Assembly (NCBI RefSeq): GCF_009649635.1
Contig: NZ_WJII01000005.1
Coordinates: forward strand, 62,001-126,000
Direction: 5' to 3'
Origin: Microbacterium sp. SYP-A9085
Lineage (GTDB): Bacteria; Actinomycetota; Actinomycetes; Actinomycetales; Microbacteriaceae
DNA length: 64,000 nucleotides
The notes under the pieces are model-generated. The model made no database searches. It saw nothing but the letters and a program-made list of their open reading frames with translations, and was not told the origin of the DNA. The position numbers were made by a program, and so were the translations under genes. How positions within the stretch are numbered: position 1 is the first letter of the stretch; every line of letters begins with the position of its first letter. Shown piece by piece: positions 1 through 8,838 of the stretch.

Positions 1-1251
1 GGATGCCTGCGCCTTGTCGTCACGCTTGGACGACGTCAATTGCGCGGTGAGCTGCTTGTTGACGACATGCGAGACAATCTGGCGCACCGCGGGCGTGCCG
101 AGGACCTCCTTGGTCTGACCCTCGAACTGGGGCTCGGGCAGACGCACCGTCAGCACGACGGTGAGCCCCGCCAGCATGTCGTCCTTCTCGAGCTTGTCGT
201 TGCCCACCTTGAGCTTGCGCGCGTTCTGGTCGACCTGCGCGCGGATCGCCTTCACGAGCCCCTGCTCGAAGCCCTGCTGGTGCGTGCCGCCCTTCGGCGT
301 CGCGATGATGTTGACGTACGAGTGCACGACCGTGTCGTACCCGGTCCCCCAGCGCACCGCGACGTCGACCTCGCAGCGTCGCTCGAGCTCGGTGGGGATC
401 ATCGTCCCGGACGGCTGCAGCACCGGCACGGTCTCCGTGAACGTGCCGGAGCCGGTCAGCCGCCAGGTGTCAGTGACCGGCGCGTCGGGTGCGAGGAACT
501 CGGCGAACTCGGAGATGCCGCCGTCGAAGCGGAACACCGACTCCACCGGCGGGAATCCCGCCGCCACCTCGCGCTCGTCGCGGATCACCATCTCCAGGCC
601 CGGGACGAGGAACGCCGTCTGGCGCACCCGCTGCTCGAGCTCGGTGAAGCCGAACGCGGCATCCCGCGTGAAGATCTGCGAGTCGGCCCAGTAGCGCACG
701 CGGGTCCCGGTCACGCCCTTCGCGACCTTGCCCACCGTCCGCAGCTTGCTGGCCTTGTCGAACGGCGTGAACGGGGCATCCGGCCCTTCGCCGTCGAACA
801 TCCCCGGCTCACCGCGGCGGAACGACATCGCCCATGTCTTCCCGTCGCGGTCCACCTCGACATCGAGCCGGCCCGACAGCGCGTTGACCACGGACGCGCC
901 GACGCCGTGCAGGCCGCCGGACGCGCTGTACGAGCCGGTGCCGAACTTGCCGCCGGCGTGCAGCTTCGTGAAGACCACTTCGACGCCGGTCAGTCCGGTG
1001 CGCGGTTCGATGTCGACGGGGATGCCCCGCGCGCGGTCGCGGACCTCGACGCTGCCGTCCGGGTACAGGATCGTCTCGATACGGGTGCCGTGGCCGGCCA
1101 GGGCCTCGTCGACGGAGTTGTCGATGATCTCCCACAGGCAGTGCATGAGCCCGCGCGAGTCCGTCGAGCCGATGTACATGCCCGGGCGCTTGCGGACCGC
1201 CTCCAGGCCCTCGAGCACCTGCAGATGATGGGCGGAATACTCGGGGGTCAC
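1..1251 (-). CDS. parE: DNA topoisomerase IV subunit B (ParE), C-terminus outside window
   Basis: Type IIA topoisomerase ATPase subunit; with ParA/ParC-type partner it decatenates or relaxes DNA. The GTG start at 1251 gives a protein opening with MTPEYSAHHLQVLEG, followed by the GHKL ATP-binding signatures: RKRPGMYIGST, the Asn/Asp-containing WEIIDNSVDEALAG near residues 42-55, and the glycine-rich lid YSASGGLHGVGASVVNALS. The transducer domain follows (QTAFLVPGLEM, IIATPKGGTHQQGF). 417 codons are present and the frame is open at base 1, so the TOPRIM and C-terminal parts lie outside. GyrB is the close alternative; proximity to DUF7455 and sigA is the usual actinobacterial neighbourhood of the second, ParE-type gene. 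It diverges from the small gene at 1442. Confidence 0.85.
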   Translation of the reverse strand, partial: MTPEYSAHHLQVLEGLEAVRKRPGMYIGSTDSRGLMHCLWEIIDNSVDEALAGHGTRIETILYPDGSVEVRDRARGIPVDIEPRTGLTGVEVVFTKLHAGGKFGTGSYSASGGLHGVGASVVNALSGRLDVEVDRDGKTWAMSFRRGEPGMFDGEGPDAPFTPFDKASKLRTVGKVAKGVTGTRVRYWADSQIFTRDAAFGFTELEQRVRQTAFLVPGLEMVIRDEREVAAGFPPVESVFRFDGGISEFAEFLAPDAPVTDTWRLTGSGTFTETVPVLQPSGTMIPTELERRCEVDVAVRWGTGYDTVVHSYVNIIATPKGGTHQQGFEQGLVKAIRAQVDQNARKLKVGNDKLEKDDMLAGLTVVLTVRLPEPQFEGQTKEVLGTPAVRQIVSHVVNKQLTAQLTSSKRDDKAQAS

Positions 1252-1441
1252 AATCCTCAAGGATATCGGGAGGCCCGGACACCGCCCGTGCCGACACTCG
1301 GTGGGCGGGCTCCGAGTGGCTCTGCGGCGCCCGTGGGGTACGCGGTCAGCGAAATGCCGACCGTTCACGGCATGACCCCAGGCCGCCCGTGGTTGTATGT
1401 CGTGAACGAACCGTCCATCACACGCACGAGGAGGCCAGACG

Positions 1442-1660
1442 ATGAGCACACTCACCACGCCCGAGGAGCAGAGCCTCCTCGAGTACCGCCTGACCGCGAT
1501 GGACCGGTGCGACGCGTGCGGAGCGCAGGCCTACATCGCCGTCGAGGTCGGTGGCAGCGAGCTGCTGTACTGCGCGCACCACGGACGCAAGTTCGAGCAG
1601 AAGCTGCGCAGCGTGGCCACGTCGTGGCACGACGAGACCGCCCGGCTGAACGAGGCCTGA
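1442..1660 (+). CDS. DUF7455 small zinc-ribbon-like protein
   Basis: 72-residue conserved actinobacterial protein of unknown function. Cys pairs suggest a small metal site: DRCDACGAQAY (CxxC) and LLYCAHHGRKF (CxHH). The ATG at 1442 follows a strong AGGAGG at 1430-1435. It diverges from parE across a 190-bp gap that contains a GTTCACG (1363-1369) / CGTGAAC (1401-1407) inverted pair, which might be regulatory. The parE - DUF7455 - sigA neighbourhood is typical of actinobacteria. No function can be assigned from sequence. Confidence 0.8.
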   Translation: MSTLTTPEEQSLLEYRLTAMDRCDACGAQAYIAVEVGGSELLYCAHHGRKFEQKLRSVATSWHDETARLNEA

Positions 1661-1667
1661 TCCCCCG

Positions 1668-2696
1668 TCAGCGGTAACGGCGCGGCAGCCGCGGCGAGAT
1701 CCGCAGCACGACCTGTTCGCCGATCGTGCCGAGAAGTTCCGCGACGTCGGTCGCCGACAGCGGTGCGCGGCCGCCGAACAGGGCGACGTCCTGGCCCGGG
1801 GCGGCGCCCGGCCACGCCTCCACGATGGTCGTCGTCTCGGCGACAGTGCGGACACGGCGCGGTCCCCCGGGCGTGCCCGCGTCCAGGTGCCCGGCCAGAC
1901 GCGAGTCCAGTCCGTCCAGGCTTCCGATCGCCAGCGTCACGGCGTCGCGGGTGACGTCCGCGACCGGCGCGACGAGGGTCGCGACAGGCAGGATCCCGAG
2001 TTCGGCGTCGGACGGGCCGCCGGAGGGACGGATGCCGTAGGCGTACGCCCCGATCCGGACCAGATCGAACCGGAACTCGGCGCGCGCGAACCCCGCCGCA
2101 CTGGCGGCCAGATGCCGCAGCAGAGGGCGATTTCCGAATGCCGCGGCCGCCTCGAGGAACTGGGCGCGCGACGCGTCATCCTCGGCATCCGAGGATTCGG
2201 CGATGTGGCTCCACACGCCCACGACGCGCAGGGACCCGGATGCCTCGGCGCGGCACGCCTCGGCGACGGCGTCGCTCCACTGCTCGGGACGGATGCCGTT
2301 GCGATGCAGCCCGGTGTCGACCTTGAGGTGCACCTGTGCGACCGTGCCCGCGGCGGCGGCGCGCTCGGCGACCATCGCCAGCAGCGGTCTCGTGCCCACG
2401 CCCAGGTCGATGTCGCCGGCGAGGGCCGCGTCGGCGTCGGCGGGGCCGTACACCGTCCACGCAATGACGCGGGCATCCGGTCCGGCCACCGCCCGCACGC
2501 GCAGGGCGGTCGCGACGTCGAATGTGCCGAACCAGTCCACGCCGGCGTCGACGGCGGCACGCACGACCGGCTCGAGTCCGTGGCCGTACGCGTCGTCCTT
2601 CACGACCAGCAGGTGGCGTGCGGGGGCGACCGTCTCGCGGATCCGGCGCAGATTCGCGGCGAACGCGCCCATGTCGACGTCGAGGCGGGCCGTCAT
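1668..2696 (-). CDS. Alanine racemase family protein, lysine-bearing half of a split pair
   Basis: 342-residue fold-type III PLP enzyme. The N-terminal TIM barrel is well preserved: VKDDAYGHG carries the PLP-binding Lys33 and Tyr37 (canonical VKADAYGHG), followed by VHLKVDTGLHRNG and VGVWSHIAESSD. The C-terminal domain is degenerate. It has no SYG-type catalytic tyrosine segment and no MDQ-like motif, and goes from LVAPVADVT to a short tail ending ATDVAELLGTIGEQVVLRI, which still resembles the end of Alr. The ATG at 2696 overlaps the stop of the upstream gene by four bases (ATGA). The upstream gene supplies exactly the missing region. It may racemise alanine or another amino acid (Lys, Orn, Ser); the substrate is not readable. 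See the finding on the split racemase. Confidence 0.8.
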   Translation of the reverse strand: MTARLDVDMGAFAANLRRIRETVAPARHLLVVKDDAYGHGLEPVVRAAVDAGVDWFGTFDVATALRVRAVAGPDARVIAWTVYGPADADAALAGDIDLGVGTRPLLAMVAERAAAAGTVAQVHLKVDTGLHRNGIRPEQWSDAVAEACRAEASGSLRVVGVWSHIAESSDAEDDASRAQFLEAAAAFGNRPLLRHLAASAAGFARAEFRFDLVRIGAYAYGIRPSGGPSDAELGILPVATLVAPVADVTRDAVTLAIGSLDGLDSRLAGHLDAGTPGGPRRVRTVAETTTIVEAWPGAAPGQDVALFGGRAPLSATDVAELLGTIGEQVVLRISPRLPRRYR

Positions 2697-3352
2697 CGGA
2701 CGTCCTCCCGGCTCGCGCGCGCGCCGGCGAGGCTCACCATCTCCGCCGCGCGCATCCCGGTGGCCGCCTCCCAGCCCGCGAGCGACGGCTCGCCGCGCCC
2801 GGGGTCGCCGAAGAACACGACGTCGGCGCCGGGTGCCGCGTGGGCATCCCCGAGCTCGATCACACACGCGTCCATCGCGACCCGGCCGACGATCGGCAGG
2901 CGGTGCGCGCCGACGCGCACCCACGCGCGGTTGCCGACCTCACGGACGACCCCCTGCGCGTACCCGCCGGCGACAAGACCGACCACCGTGTCGCGGGCGG
3001 CACGGAACGTGTACCCGTACGACACTCCCTCGCCGGCGCGCAGCGTCTTCGTGCTGAGCAGGCGCCCGACCAGCGACAGCACGGGACGCCCGTCGCCGCC
3101 GGGCAGCCCCCACAGCGTCCGCGGCTCGGCGATCTCCGCACCCGGAGCCAGCGTGACGGCGCCCGCTGACAGCGCCCCCGCGTCGACAAGCACCCGCAGT
3201 CCCGCCGCCGTCACAGTCTCCGCACAGGCCGCCAGCCCATGTCCCCACGCGTCGCGGCGCAGGTCCGCGTACACGGCGCCGGCCGCGCGCAGCCGGTCGG
3301 CGTTGGCGCGCAGCGCGGCGTGCGCGACGAGCGCGCGAACGGGCTCGGTCAT
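2693..3352 (-). CDS. Alanine racemase C-terminal-domain protein, tyrosine-bearing half
   Basis: 219 residues. The first ~95 residues are a shortened, degenerate TIM-barrel remnant in which the PLP lysine motif reads DLRRDAWGHG (Arg32 instead of Lys, Trp36 instead of Tyr). From about residue 96 it becomes a good alanine racemase C-terminal domain: GEGVSYGYTFRA contains the equivalent of the catalytic tyrosine (Tyr112), then VGLVAGGYAQGV and VGRVAMDACVIELGD (Met160-Asp161). Alone it cannot bind PLP through a lysine. It starts two bases after the stop of the ATP-grasp gene and overlaps the lysine-bearing racemase gene by ATGA, so the three should be co-translated. In Alr dimers the tyrosine acts in the partner's active site, so a heterodimer is plausible. 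Confidence 0.75.
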   Translation of the reverse strand: MTEPVRALVAHAALRANADRLRAAGAVYADLRRDAWGHGLAACAETVTAAGLRVLVDAGALSAGAVTLAPGAEIAEPRTLWGLPGGDGRPVLSLVGRLLSTKTLRAGEGVSYGYTFRAARDTVVGLVAGGYAQGVVREVGNRAWVRVGAHRLPIVGRVAMDACVIELGDAHAAPGADVVFFGDPGRGEPSLAGWEAATGMRAAEMVSLAGARASREDVR

Positions 3353-3354
3353 CG

Positions 3355-4371
3355 CTACCAGGTCATCACCGCTTCGTGCTCGGGCCGGGAACCGGTCCGG
3401 ATGCCGGTGGCTGTCACGCGCGTCTCGTAGAGGCCGGGGATCCAGTTGCCCTCGATCAGCAGCGGCCCGGTGGGGCCGACCGCGACATCCCATCCGACGT
3501 ATGGCACCTCGGGCACGACGCGGGCGGCCTTGTCGATGAGTGCGACGACCTCGTCCCACAGCGGGACCTGGAACTCGGTGATCGACGCGCCCGAGTCGGG
3601 ATGCACCGGGTAGAAGGTGTTGTTCTTGCCGGAGTGGCCCTGGCCGACCGAGCGCCCCTCGTGGTCGAGCATCGTGAAGAAGCCACCCCACGTGAACTGG
3701 TCGCTCACCGCGCCGCGCCCGAACTTCTGCACGCGCGACACTATGTGCACGTCGGTGCCGTCGAAGTAGGAAACCAGGCGCGTGGTGTTCACGGTTCCGG
3801 GGCAGTAGGAGGCCAGCACGGGATGCTGCACGATGGCCTCCTCGACCAGCAGCTGTCCCTTCGCGACCAGCTCCGCGTGGAACGCGGTCCAGTCCTGCAC
3901 GTCGGCGGCCTGGTAGCGGAACACGCCGTGGCCCTCGCGGCTGACCGGCTCCTTCGCGATGAGGACGGGATGCCGCGCCGCGAACCGCTCGAGCTCGGCG
4001 GGCCCCGCCTCCTCGAGGTCCAGCCACTCCCGGCCGGTGAGCTCCGCGAACCGCCTGTGGAAGCGGCGCTTGTCGGCGAACACCTCGGCGGCCGCCGGGT
4101 CGTTGAGCCTGTTCGCAATGTGGTGCTGGATCAGCGACGTCATGAACGTGCGGCGCTCACACCGCGACAGCGCAGCGAAGTCGGCCTCGTAGTAGTCGAT
4201 GAACGCGGTGTCGCAGAACGCGGCCGACCACAGCATGTCGACGGCCACGGCGGGCATCCACTTTCCCTGCTCGCGCGCTATCTGGCGGGCGAACGTCGTC
4301 ACGCGGGAGGGACGGAAGCGCCGCACCCGGCCGACGAAGTAGTTCACGCGCGCAGACAGGTCGATCTTCAT
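3355..4371 (-). CDS. ATP-grasp ligase, sugar-transfer-associated family (copy A)
   Basis: 338-residue ATP-grasp protein resembling the ATPgrasp_ST family, predicted to form amide/peptide bonds on envelope or capsule precursors. Visible landmarks: nucleotide-binding lysine region VLIAKEPVSREGHGV, QLLVEEAIVQHP, substrate/ATP segment PGTVNTTRLVSYFDG, glycine loop FTWGGFFTMLD, and metal-binding end VGPTGPLLIEGNW (Glu/Asn pair). I use the ATG at 4371 (MKIDLSARV); upstream in-frame codons are low-quality. It is the first gene of an operon with the two racemase halves and diverges from a paralogue of nearly equal length (339 aa) at 4545. The acceptor and amino acid substrates are unknown. Confidence 0.75.
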   Translation of the reverse strand: MKIDLSARVNYFVGRVRRFRPSRVTTFARQIAREQGKWMPAVAVDMLWSAAFCDTAFIDYYEADFAALSRCERRTFMTSLIQHHIANRLNDPAAAEVFADKRRFHRRFAELTGREWLDLEEAGPAELERFAARHPVLIAKEPVSREGHGVFRYQAADVQDWTAFHAELVAKGQLLVEEAIVQHPVLASYCPGTVNTTRLVSYFDGTDVHIVSRVQKFGRGAVSDQFTWGGFFTMLDHEGRSVGQGHSGKNNTFYPVHPDSGASITEFQVPLWDEVVALIDKAARVVPEVPYVGWDVAVGPTGPLLIEGNWIPGLYETRVTATGIRTGSRPEHEAVMTW

Positions 4372-4531
4372 CGGAAACGGGGTTGCCTTCCGTATCGGTG
4401 GGTCGGGATAGCAGCGTGCGGGCGTGGTGTCGGACGCCCGTCGACGTGGCCCGCGGGACCGATCCAGCATAGCCGCGGCGGCCTGCGCGGCCGCTGACAC
4501 GCGCCGCGGCGGACCCCCGAGATGTGCGTGC

Positions 4532-4537
4532 TAGCGT
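4532..4537 (+). promoter_or_regulatory. -10 box TAGCGT, predicted leaderless start
   Basis: TAGCGT ends 7 nt before the ATG at 4545, so transcription should begin at or next to the start codon. There is no convincing Shine-Dalgarno. Confidence 0.5.
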
Positions 4538-4544
4538 CGAGCGC

Positions 4545-5564
4545 ATGGGTCATTTCGCCATGCGGCTGCGCTATCTCGCGGACCGTGCCCGTCACCTCAG
4601 CCCGGCGAACCTGAGGGAGTTCACCGAGCAGGTGCACCGCGTCTCGAAGGCCCCGACCCCGGTCATCATCGCCGACATGCTGTGGTGCTCCGTGCGCTAC
4701 GACATGGGCTTCCGGGATTATGCCGTGTGGGACATCCGGCTGCTGAAGGGCCGCGAGCGGGCCACGTGGATGACCCACCCCAAGTCGTTCCGCATCACGA
4801 AGCTTCTGAACAGCCCCGATGCGAAGCAGCTCGTGGAGGACAAGCCTCGCTTCTACCGCGATTTCGCCGACGACATCCACCGCGACTGGATCGACCTCGC
4901 CGACGCGGACACCGACGCGGTGGACGCATTCCTGAAACGACATGAACGGGTGCTGGCGAAACCGTCGAACGGATTCGGCGGCGCCGGGATCGACGCGGTC
5001 GACACCGCCGGCATCACCGACGTCGCAGCGTGGCGCGACGCGCAGACCGAGCGCGGGCAGACGCTCCTGGAAGAGCTGCTGCCGCAGCATCCCGAGCTGT
5101 CGGCGCTGTATCCGGGCAGCGTCAACACGATCCGGCTGATCACGTTCCTGGACCGGGACGGCGGCTTCCACGTGCTCGCCTCGGTGCTGCGGATCGGCAA
5201 CGGCGGGGTCATCGACAACTTCGCCGGCGGCGGGATGTTCACGATGCTCGACGACGACGGCGTCGCCCTGTACGCGGGCGTCGACAAGCAGAGCCACGTG
5301 TTCCAGACGCACCCGGCGACGGGTGTGCGGATCGCGGGCTTCCGAGTGCCGATGTACGCGGAGGCCGTCGCGTTCGTGGAGCGGCTCGCACGTCGCCTGC
5401 CGCAAATCCCCTACATGGGCTGGGATATCGCCATCACCCCGACCGGCCCTGCCGTCATCGAGGCCAACCACAACTCGAGCGTGTTCCAGATGAAGCCGAC
5501 CGTCTCCGGGGTGCGGACCGGACTGCTCGCCCGCTACCGCGACGCGACCGGCCTGGACCTCTGA
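4545..5564 (+). CDS. ATP-grasp ligase, sugar-transfer-associated family (copy B)
   Basis: 339-residue paralogue of the divergent ATP-grasp protein at 3355-4371. Shared landmarks in the same order: VLAKPSNGFGGAGID (ATP-binding Lys and glycine loop, more canonical than copy A), TLLEELLPQHPEL, PGSVNTIRLITFLD, FAGGGMFTMLDDDG, and ITPTGPAVIEANHNSS with the Glu/Asn metal ligands. The start at 4545 (MGHFAMRL) sits right for a leaderless transcript from TAGCGT; an internal ATG at 4560 is possible. Its 3' end is 4 bp from the convergent CofE-like gene. The two paralogues probably act on related substrates, for example adding successive residues of one peptide. That is inference. Confidence 0.75.
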   Translation: MGHFAMRLRYLADRARHLSPANLREFTEQVHRVSKAPTPVIIADMLWCSVRYDMGFRDYAVWDIRLLKGRERATWMTHPKSFRITKLLNSPDAKQLVEDKPRFYRDFADDIHRDWIDLADADTDAVDAFLKRHERVLAKPSNGFGGAGIDAVDTAGITDVAAWRDAQTERGQTLLEELLPQHPELSALYPGSVNTIRLITFLDRDGGFHVLASVLRIGNGGVIDNFAGGGMFTMLDDDGVALYAGVDKQSHVFQTHPATGVRIAGFRVPMYAEAVAFVERLARRLPQIPYMGWDIAITPTGPAVIEANHNSSVFQMKPTVSGVRTGLLARYRDATGLDL

Positions 5565-5568
5565 CCGT

Positions 5569-6267
5569 TCAGGCGGCGCGCACGATCCCGAGCGGCGTGG
5601 ACTCGTGCCCCTGCCCGAGCGGATTGTCGCGGAGGATAGCGACCAGACGCTGCTCGCCGGCGCGGTCGAGCGTGGACCCGAGGATGTTGCCGCCGAGGTC
5701 GTTGATGTCGACCACGGCCACGTCGCAGTGGCCGCCCACAAGCGCCTTCAGGTGCGCGGCGACCTCCCGGGGCCGATCCGGGCCGAGCACGACCGCCTCG
5801 TTGTACGGCGGGATGGTGTGCTTCGTGGGTCCGTCGATCGCACGGGCCCGCTGCCCCGCGATGCGGTAGAAGTCGCCCTTGCGTCCGAACGCCTTGGTGA
5901 CGGCCGCGACGGCGGCGGCGAACAGGATCCGCGGCGTGCCGCACTCGCGCAGCGCCATCTCCATCGTCTCGGGCATGCCGAGTCCGATGCCGTACGGCGT
6001 CTTCGTGACGTACTTCGCGAGGAACGACGCGAGCCGGCGGGGCCGGATCTCGGCGACCGGGAACGACCGGCCCTGCGTGATGGCGACGATCTTCTCGGTG
6101 ACGAACAGCACGTCGCCGGGCCGCACCTGGTCAGCCGCGTACTCCGCGATGAAGCCGTCGAGGTCGTCGCCGGGCATTACGACCCGGGTCCGGATCGGGA
6201 TGCGCGCGTACGACGCCCCGCCGACGGTGACGGTCAGCGCCTTGCCGGCGTTCGCGCCGCCGCTCAC
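5569..6267 (-). CDS. F420-0:gamma-glutamyl ligase (CofE) family protein
   Basis: 232-residue protein of the CofE-like glutamyl ligase fold. CofE adds glutamate residues to coenzyme F420 with GTP; wider family members are amide ligases of unknown target. Family landmarks: [30 protein letters not shown] (resembling the VvtsKvvSkaeGR motif), [15 protein letters not shown], and [18 protein letters not shown] at 6267 is used because it matches the family N-terminus and overlaps the sigA stop as GTGA, implying translational coupling to sigA. No F420 biosynthesis or F420-dependent gene is visible in the window. Convergent, near-contiguous placement with ATP-grasp copy B suggests an envelope amide-ligase role instead. 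Confidence is for family, not substrate. Confidence 0.7.
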   Translation of the reverse strand: MSGGANAGKALTVTVGGASYARIPIRTRVVMPGDDLDGFIAEYAADQVRPGDVLFVTEKIVAITQGRSFPVAEIRPRRLASFLAKYVTKTPYGIGLGMPETMEMALRECGTPRILFAAAVAAVTKAFGRKGDFYRIAGQRARAIDGPTKHTIPPYNEAVVLGPDRPREVAAHLKALVGGHCDVAVVDINDLGGNILGSTLDRAGEQRLVAILRDNPLGQGHESTPLGIVRAA

Positions 6268-7661
6268 TCGAGGTAGTCCCGCAGCGACTGCGACCGCGAC
6301 GGGTGCCGCAGCTTCGCCATCGTCTTCGACTCGATCTGACGGATCCGCTCGCGCGTCACGCCGAACGTGTCGCCGATCTGGTCGAGGGTCTTGGGCTGGC
6401 CGTCGCCGAGTCCGAACCGCATCCGGATGACGCCCGCTTCGCGCTCGCTGAGCGAGTCGAGCAGCGCCTCCAGCTGCCGCTGCAGCATCGTGAAGCCCAC
6501 GGCGTCGGCGGGGACCACGGCCTCGGTATCCTCGATGAGATCGCCGAACTCGCTGTCGCCGTCCTCGCCGAGCGGGGTGTGCAGCGAGATGGGCTCGCGC
6601 CCGTACTTCTGCACCTCGACCACCTTCTCAGGGGTCATGTCGAGCTCCCGGGACAGCTCCTCCGGCGTGGGCTCGCGGCCCAGGTCCTGCAGCATCTGCC
6701 GCTGCACGCGGGCGAGCTTGTTGATGACCTCGACCATGTGGACGGGGATGCGGATGGTGCGCGCCTGGTCGGCCATGGCGCGGGTGATCGCCTGACGGAT
6801 CCACCACGTCGCGTACGTGGAAAACTTGAAGCCCTTCGTGTAGTCGAACTTCTCGACCGCACGGATGAGACCCAGGTTGCCCTCCTGGATGAGGTCCAGG
6901 AACTGCATCCCCCGGCCGGTGTAGCGCTTCGCGAGCGAGACCACCAGGCGCAGGTTCGCGCCCAGCAGGTGGCTCTTCGCGCGCTGGCCGTCGCGGGCGA
7001 CCCACTGCAGGTCGAGGCCGAGCTTGGCCGACTTCTCCGCGGCCGACATGTGCGACAGCTTCTCCTCGGCGAACAGTCCCGCCTCGATGCGCATCGCCAG
7101 TTCGACCTCTTCGGCCGCGTTCAGCAGCGGCACCTTGCCGATCTGCTTCAGGTAGTCCTTCACGGGGTCGGCCGTCGCGCCGGTGATCTGCGTGGAGTAG
7201 ACCGGAACGTCGTCCTCGTCCTTCGACGAGATCACAATCGCGCCGGAGGGCAGCGGCTCGGTGAACACCTTCTTCTGGCCGGCCGATTGCTCGTCGTCGT
7301 CCTCGTCGTCGGCATCCTCGTCGGCGGGCGCGGCGGCCTTCTTGTCCTTCTTCGCCTGTGGCTCGCCCTCGGCGGGCTCGTCCTCGGCGGCGTCCGCGTC
7401 CGACTCCTCATCGAGGTCGACATCCTGGTCCTCGAACTCCTCGTCGGAGGCCTTCTTGGCGGAGGACTTCTTCTTCGCGGGCGCCTTCTTCTTGGCGGCA
7501 GGCTCGGCCTTTGCCGCGGTCTTCTTCGCGGGCGCCTTCTTGGCCGGGGTCTTCTTCGCCGGTGCGGTGGTCGCCGTGGCCGCGGCCTCGGTCGCCGCGG
7601 CCTCGTCGACGTCGGTGTCCTTGGTGCGCGAGCGGGTGGTGGTCTTGGTGCCTGCGGTCAC
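6264..7661 (-). CDS. sigA: RNA polymerase principal sigma factor (SigA/HrdB type)
   Basis: 465-residue group 1 sigma-70. The first ~150 residues are a low-complexity Lys/Ala/Pro then Asp/Glu-rich tail typical of actinobacterial principal sigma factors. Then: region 1.2 ([16 protein letters not shown]), regions 2.1-2.4 ([53 protein letters not shown]), region 3, and the region 4 helix-turn-helix ([19 protein letters not shown]). GTG start at 7661 follows GAAAGG. A TTGACA reads on the minus strand at 7741-7736 in the 238-bp upstream gap, but a well-spaced -10 is unclear. The stop overlaps the start of the CofE-like gene. Confidence 0.97.
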   Translation of the reverse strand: MTAGTKTTTRSRTKDTDVDEAAATEAAATATTAPAKKTPAKKAPAKKTAAKAEPAAKKKAPAKKKSSAKKASDEEFEDQDVDLDEESDADAAEDEPAEGEPQAKKDKKAAAPADEDADDEDDDEQSAGQKKVFTEPLPSGAIVISSKDEDDVPVYSTQITGATADPVKDYLKQIGKVPLLNAAEEVELAMRIEAGLFAEEKLSHMSAAEKSAKLGLDLQWVARDGQRAKSHLLGANLRLVVSLAKRYTGRGMQFLDLIQEGNLGLIRAVEKFDYTKGFKFSTYATWWIRQAITRAMADQARTIRIPVHMVEVINKLARVQRQMLQDLGREPTPEELSRELDMTPEKVVEVQKYGREPISLHTPLGEDGDSEFGDLIEDTEAVVPADAVGFTMLQRQLEALLDSLSEREAGVIRMRFGLGDGQPKTLDQIGDTFGVTRERIRQIESKTMAKLRHPSRSQSLRDYLE

Positions 7662-7899
7662 GTTTCGCCTTTCACCGGAAGCGTGTCCCCCACTCCCGGC
7701 CTTCTGTGAGGTTGTTCGGACACTAGTAAGACCCTTGTCAAGTCCATCCGGCGGCGAGGGCCTCGGTGAGGAGGTTCTCCGCGCGGACGCTGACAACGGG
7801 TCGGTTCCCCATTGTCTCACATCCTGCGCATCACGCCGGACGCTCCGACATCGGGTTCCTTCGTGGAAACGTCCGGTCCGCGCGGGATATTCCGCGGGG

Positions 7900-8832
7900 T
7901 CAGCCGCGCGCGCCGCCCTTGTCGTCGTCCGGTGACGGACGGGTGGCCAGGAACCTCTCGAGCTCCGCCGCGAGCTCGTCGGCGCTGGGCAGATCGCCGG
8001 TGTGCACCATCGGCACCGCCTGCGTGGTCGACCCGGCCATGTACGCGTCGTAGCGGTCCTCGAGGCCGTGCAGCATCCGGGTGAGCTCCTCGTTCTCCTC
8101 CACCTGCTCCTGCACGCGCTGCAGGAACTCACGGTTGCGCTCGCGCAGGTCGTCGCCGGTGAACACAAGCCCGGTGGCGGCGGTGATGCTGTCCAGGGCA
8201 GCGAGTGTGGCAGCGGGATACTCGGTGTCGCCGAGATAGTGCGGCACCAGCAGCACGAACCCGGCCACCGGCACGTCCGCCCGCGCGAACCGGAGCTCGA
8301 GCAGGTGCCCGATGGTCCCCGGCACCTGCGTGTGCGGGCGCCACACCGAGTGCGCCTCGGTGAGATCGCTGCGCGTGCCGCTGACGGTGGTCCCGATCGG
8401 CCGGGTGTGCGGGACCGGCATCGGGATGGCCTGCACCCACGTCACCGTGGACACGCCGTACTCTTCGGCGAGCGCGAGCACGTCGCGCGCGAAACGCTCC
8501 CACACGAAGTCGGGCTCGTACCCGGCGAGCAGCAGGAACGGCTGACCCAGGGCATCCCGCACCAGCGAGAGCTCCAGACGCTGCGGCCGGTACTCCGTGA
8601 CGCGCTCGCCGTCGAATGTCACGAGCGGGCGCCGCGCCCGGTAGTCCAGGAGGATGTCGTTGTCGAACACGGCGAGCGGCAGCGCATCAAGATCGTCGCG
8701 CATGACGTCGATAAGCTGCGACACGGCATTGCCGGCGTCCGTGAATCCGGTCAGCGCGATGACCAGCGGAAGACCCCGCGGCACCGGCGGCGCGGATGCC
8801 GCACGCTCGAACAGCGGCGCATACTGGGGCAT
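7900..8832 (-). CDS. PAC2 family protein
   Basis: 310-residue PAC2 (proteasome assembly chaperone 2-like) protein, a conserved actinobacterial family of unclear role sometimes found near proteasome genes; none are visible here. Landmarks: [20 protein letters not shown] near the N-terminus, [16 protein letters not shown], and [11 protein letters not shown]-like [18 protein letters not shown]. The C-terminal ~60 residues are charged with a short predicted coiled coil ([17 protein letters not shown]). ATG at 8832 follows TAGAGT by 6 nt, predicting a leaderless mRNA. It diverges from pepA across 100 bp. Confidence 0.85.
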   Translation of the reverse strand: MPQYAPLFERAASAPPVPRGLPLVIALTGFTDAGNAVSQLIDVMRDDLDALPLAVFDNDILLDYRARRPLVTFDGERVTEYRPQRLELSLVRDALGQPFLLLAGYEPDFVWERFARDVLALAEEYGVSTVTWVQAIPMPVPHTRPIGTTVSGTRSDLTEAHSVWRPHTQVPGTIGHLLELRFARADVPVAGFVLLVPHYLGDTEYPAATLAALDSITAATGLVFTGDDLRERNREFLQRVQEQVEENEELTRMLHGLEDRYDAYMAGSTTQAVPMVHTGDLPSADELAAELERFLATRPSPDDDKGGARG

Positions 8833-8838
8833 GCTCCC

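Noticed and set aside
5569-6267. Annotating the CofE-like gene as a true coenzyme F420 gene
   Set aside because: No other F420 gene is visible, and the neighbours are envelope-type ligases, so only the family is asserted.
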